A DNA stretch of 64,000 bases from positions 2,294,001-2,358,000 of the forward strand of contig CAVYJW010000003.1 of assembly GCA_963768945.1 (NCBI GenBank), read 5' to 3'. The notes below the pieces were generated by a model. The model was not told the DNA's origin and searched no databases. It was given only the letters and a program-made list of their open reading frames with translations. Shown here in pieces: positions 61,028-64,000 of the stretch (within the stretch, counting starts at the first letter, position 1; every line of letters starts with the position of its first letter). The stretch comes from RYN-230 sp963768945. GTDB taxonomy: Bacteria > Actinomycetota > Actinomycetes > Streptosporangiales > Streptosporangiaceae. The position numbers were made by a program, and so were the translations under genes.

Positions 61028-62812
61028 CTACTTCAAGGTCAGCGGGATCGGAGCGCCGAGGAGCTGGAATGCGTGCCGCTGGGTGCTGGTCGGCTCGGTG
61101 AGCATCGCGATGGTGACCTGGGTGCCGGTGTACCGGACCTGGTTGCGGGTCAGCGTGGCCAGGTGCTCCAGCAGGCCGCGGAAGCTGCGGTAGGGCTGCC
61201 CGGCCGGATCGTGCTGGTACGACGCCTTAGCCTGGGCGGCCGCGGAGCGGCGGGCCGGGGCGACGGGGTTGCCCGGCTCGGGCAGGTTTTCGTCGGTGAA
61301 GGTCAGCGGGGCCCAGGCGCGGCGCAGGTGCCAGGTCAGGTAGCAGGCGAGCATGCAGATCAGCACGTGGGCCCGGACGCGTTCTTCCAGCCGGCAGAAG
61401 ACGGGCCGCAGGTCCAGGTCGTCGGATTTGATGTGCCAGAAGTCCCGTTCCACGTATTTGAGGTTCTTGTAGGCAGTGACCACGCCGGGGGCATCCAGCT
61501 CACCGGCGGGGACCGGGGTGCGCAGCACGTAGAACCCGTCCAGGGTGGCCTCGGCGTCGATCTGGTCCTGCTTGCGGGCGACGGTGAGGCTGGTATCGGT
61601 GATGGTGACGGCGAAGTGCTTGCCGGTCTTGTACGTAGTAATCACCTTGCCCACCTCGATCCCGATCCCGGCAGCGCCGGTGAGCTTGCCGGCCTGGACG
61701 CGGGCGATGAGGGGGCCGAGGAGCTTCTCGGTGGCGGCCAGCAGCTCGTCGCGGGTGCGGGCGCGGTCGGCGGCCAGGACCGGGTTGCGGCAGGCGATCA
61801 GCCGCTCGCCGGGGAAGTCGGGTGAGGTGATCTCGGCCAGGTCCTGCTGGTCAAAAAGGCTGAGCTGGAGCGGGCCGTCGTCGGCCATCAGCTTGCGGAT
61901 GGCCGGGGCGCGCAGCGCGGTGATCCACCCGTAGGGGTCCGGCCGGGCGGTCCCGTCCGCTAGCTGGTTCAGGGCCTGGATCCGGGCGCTGGTGATCATG
62001 CCGCGGTCGCCGACCATGACCATCTGGGCCAGCCCGAACTTCTTCCGGATCACGTCGACGATGGCGGTGAACGCGGCGGGGTCGCCGGTGTTGCCGGGGA
62101 AGACCCGGACCGCGACCGTGCGGCCTTCGGGGTCGGTGAGCAGCCCGTACTCGATCTGCAGTTTCCTTTTCTTGCCGTCCCGGGAGTAGCCGCGGGCGGC
62201 CAGCGGGCAGTGCGAGCCTTCCAGCCACGAGCTGGACAGGTCGAACAGCGCCATCCGCGACGGGTTGACCGCCGGGGCCAGGTGGCGGCGGGCCAGTTCC
62301 GCCTCGATCGCGTCCTGCCGGTGCTCCAGCCAGTCCATCGCGGCGTGGATGTCATCGGCAGACGCGCCCGCGACGCCGAGGTCGGCGCCCAGGGTGGTGT
62401 CGTCCCACCAGGTCAGGGTGGACAGCTTGGAGCCGGGCTGGATCACCCGGGAGATGATCAGGGCCAGGGCCAGGTCCCGCTGGCGGCCCGCGGGGCCCAG
62501 CAGGGCGGGCAGCCCCAGCTTGACGGCCATGGCGTGGGCGGCCGCGGCGTGACCGTGCGGCAGGGACCCGGTGATGGTGACCGCGCTGGCGGCGGGGACC
62601 AGCTGCTGGCCTTTCAGGCCGGCGTCGATCAGGTCGATGACGTGGTCCGGCAGCGCGGACAGGTTGGCGACGGTCTCGTTCTTGACCTTGCCGCCATCGC
62701 GGTAGGTGCGGCGCAGGTAGGCCGAGGAGTAGTCCTTGCGGCGGCCCTGCTTGTCCACGTACCCGGTCTTGGAGACTCTGACTACGTGGACTTTCCCGCC
62801 GTTCCGCGTCAT
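61028..62812 (-). mobile_element. IS1634-family transposase
   Basis: 594 aa, intact. The DDE catalytic core is visible: Asp in MALFDLSSSWLEG, Asp in MVMVGDRGMITSARIQ, and Glu in the AYKNLKYVERDFWHIKSDDL segment, preceded by LDGFYVLRTPVP. The C terminus shows RVRAHVLICMLACYLTWHLR, typical of IS1634. I could not define terminal inverted repeats or a target duplication by eye. It sits directly 5' of an integrase tail and has probably interrupted it. Confidence 0.9.
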
Positions 62813-62879
62813 AGCCAGATCATAACGTCATGCCTGGACATGTCCCGGTAGCGACACGCCGATTTTCTGACTACACTCT

Positions 62880-63131
62880 GTGGCCGGATCCCACCGAAAC
62901 GGCAGCTCAGGACGCAATACCTACAGAGAGCTACGGCAACTTCGGATTAAGGTCCACCACCTCCGGCATACGGTCGGATCGCTCCTTAAAGATCTACGTG
63001 TGCCGCCCAGCGACGCGCAGAGGATTCTCGGGCACACCCGGATCAGCACCACACTGGAGATCTATACGTCGATGAGGTCGCCCGCCGCGACGCCGTGACC
63101 AAGCTCAACAAGCTGCTCAGCGGCACTGAAT
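62880..63131 (+). pseudogene. C-terminal remnant of a tyrosine recombinase (integrase)
   Basis: IKVHHLRHTVGSLLKDLRVP then PSDAQRILGHTRISTTLEIY T carries the HxxR and GH motifs and reaches the nucleophile Tyr (EIYT) of tyrosine recombinases. A shift after this gives DEVARRDAVTKLNKLLSGTE and stop at about 63131. The N-terminal two thirds are missing, cut off by the IS. It ends 72 bp from the 3' end of tRNA-Val, the usual place for an integrase. Confidence 0.8.
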
Positions 63132-63203
63132 GACGCCCGTACTGTGGTCAACCTTGGTGGTCAAAGCCACTTTCCAAGATCGCCCCGGCCACGTTTTGGC
63201 TGG

Positions 63204-63275
63204 TGGGCGCAACTGGGTTCGAACCAGTGACCCCTCGCTTGTAAGGCGAGTGCTCTACCACTGAGCTATGCGCCC
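63204..63275 (-). tRNA. tRNA-Val (anticodon UAC)
   Basis: The minus strand folds as a full cloverleaf. The acceptor stem GGGCGCA/TGCGCCC has discriminator A. The D arm contains GCTCAGTGGTAGAGC. The anticodon stem CTCGC/GCGAG surrounds the loop CTTACAA, and the T arm is ACTGG-TTCGAAC-CCAGT. Anticodon TAC reads GUA (Val). CCA is not encoded. Its 3' end faces the integrase remnant. Confidence 0.95.
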
Positions 63276-63302
63276 GCGCCTACTGCGAGCAGGCGACCGG
63301 CC

Positions 63303-63995
63303 TCAGCGTATCGTTTCCGCGCCGCCCGCGAGATGAGGGGCGGCCAGGCGGGCCACGTCCTCGCTTACCGCCAGCCGGTTCCGCAACCGTTCCATCCACG
63401 CGTCCATGGACGTTCCTGAGACCCCTTCGGCCAGGGCCTGATACAGGTGAATGGCCCCGATGTAGCAGGAACCGAACCGGACTGCCTCGGGCAGCAGGGC
63501 CTGCTCGGTGTCGTCGAGCTCGCGCTGCGAGGCGTATCCGCGGGCTACCGCCGCGACGCGGCTCTCATCGGGCTCGACCAGCCACGCCGCGGGCCCGTCG
63601 GCGGCCGGCTCCGAGTCGAGCAGGCTTTCGATCAGGCAGTTGCCCAGGTCGAGCACGGGCAGGCCCAGGCCGCTGGTCTCCCAGTCGATGAGGGTGACCG
63701 TGTCCGGGCCGCTCTGCACGGCGTTGCCCGGCCAGGCGTCCCCGTGCACCACTCCCCTGGGCAGACGGCTGAGGCTCTGCCGCACCGAGACAGCAGTCCG
63801 GCGCAGTTGCGCGTATATCGGTCGCCAGCCGTCGGGGATCAGCGGTTCGACCGCGTCGAGCCGGGCCAAGGTGGCCGGGATGGCCTCCTCCGGGTACCAC
63901 GCGGCCCGACCGGACAGGCCCGCCGCGTTGACGGCATGCAACCTGCCGAGCGCGGCACCCAGCATCCGCAACTGTGCCAGCGACGGCCGGATCAA
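63303..63995 (-). CDS. Aminoglycoside phosphotransferase-family protein (5' end beyond window)
   Basis: 230 residues of an APH/choline-kinase-like enzyme. The Brenner motif is GVVHGDAWPGNAV (catalytic Asp, Asn) and the metal-binding motif LIDWETSGLGLPVLDLGNCL. Helices follow to the stop at 63303. The N-lobe with the ATP-binding lysine is not in the window, so the gene probably extends past 64000. The substrate may be a small alcohol or homoserine rather than an antibiotic. Confidence 0.82.
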   Translation of the reverse strand: MIRPSLAQLRMLGAALGRLHAVNAAGLSGRAAWYPEEAIPATLARLDAVEPLIPDGWRPIYAQLRRTAVSVRQSLSRLPRGVVHGDAWPGNAVQSGPDTVTLIDWETSGLGLPVLDLGNCLIESLLDSEPAADGPAAWLVEPDESRVAAVARGYASQRELDDTEQALLPEAVRFGSCYIGAIHLYQALAEGVSGTSMDAWMERLRNRLAVSEDVARLAAPHLAGGAETIR

Positions 63996-64000
63996 AGGCC

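Noticed and set aside
60960..62880. Terminal inverted repeats for the IS1634 element
   Set aside because: I compared both flanks by eye and found no matching ends, so I do not give element borders.
1..64000. CRISPR arrays or rRNA genes
   Set aside because: No regularly spaced repeats and no rRNA-like segments were seen.

Overview
The window is high-GC DNA from an actinobacterium. An Lsr2 nucleoid protein, PspC, DivIVA-type, DUF4232, DUF5990, DUF5995 and DUF5999 proteins, VapBC, large LuxR regulators and many GTG starts all point that way. I cannot name the genus. A soil or environmental actinomycete with storage-lipid metabolism fits best.

Layout. 1-6310 is a PHA/fatty-acid block: PHA synthase (phaC), an overlapping PHA depolymerase (phaZ), a frameshifted acyl-CoA dehydrogenase and a FadD-type ligase, with relics of a pyrophosphatase and a second dehydrogenase between them. 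6487-14322 holds a damaged MFS exporter, a PucR regulator, a DUF1275/DUF2090/DUF6582 minus-strand group, a divergent LysR and a RecQ helicase. 14741-22550 holds a secreted serine hydrolase, a broken methyltransferase, PspC, a small HTH regulator, a histidine-kinase-like fragment without its histidine, VapBC and a 969-aa LuxR ATPase. 22716-30759 holds membrane and unknown proteins, a DivIVA-discoidin fusion, an ABC exporter and a poor region with relics. 31112-37024 holds a second acyl-CoA ligase, a WS/DGAT acyltransferase and a GH3 glucosidase. 37130-52639 is a patchwork of small intact genes (AlkA, VOC, DUF5999, DUF5995, Lsr2, cupin, MntP-like, DUF4232, GH13) and cut genes (alpha/beta hydrolase, CHAT, I36 inhibitor, Wadjet JetB/JetC, Mrr-like nuclease, serine hydrolase, SulP, integrase, GH63). 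53084-60285 holds a MalT-like LuxR, DUF1269, an MFS drug exporter and a small protein. 61028-64000 ends with an IS1634-type transposase, an integrase tail beside tRNA-Val(UAC), and an aminoglycoside phosphotransferase-like gene running off the end.

Functional theme. PhaC, PhaZ, the dehydrogenase, two FadD ligases and WS/DGAT would let the cell store acyl-CoA as PHA or wax ester/TAG and recover it. Regulators (LuxR, PucR, LysR, VapBC) and small conserved proteins fill much of the rest.

The most striking property is the density of scarred genes. At least six keep both ends but have lost the middle. Two (jetC, sulP) contain in situ inversions of under 100 bp. Two loci show pairs of opposite-strand genes beheaded at one point. 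The scrambled Wadjet/restriction remnant at 43580-44385 is the clearest relic of a defence island. Real decay by micro-rearrangement and amplification or assembly chimerism (such as MDA of single cells) both predict this pattern and must be separated before the biology is read further. I saw no CRISPR array and no rRNA.
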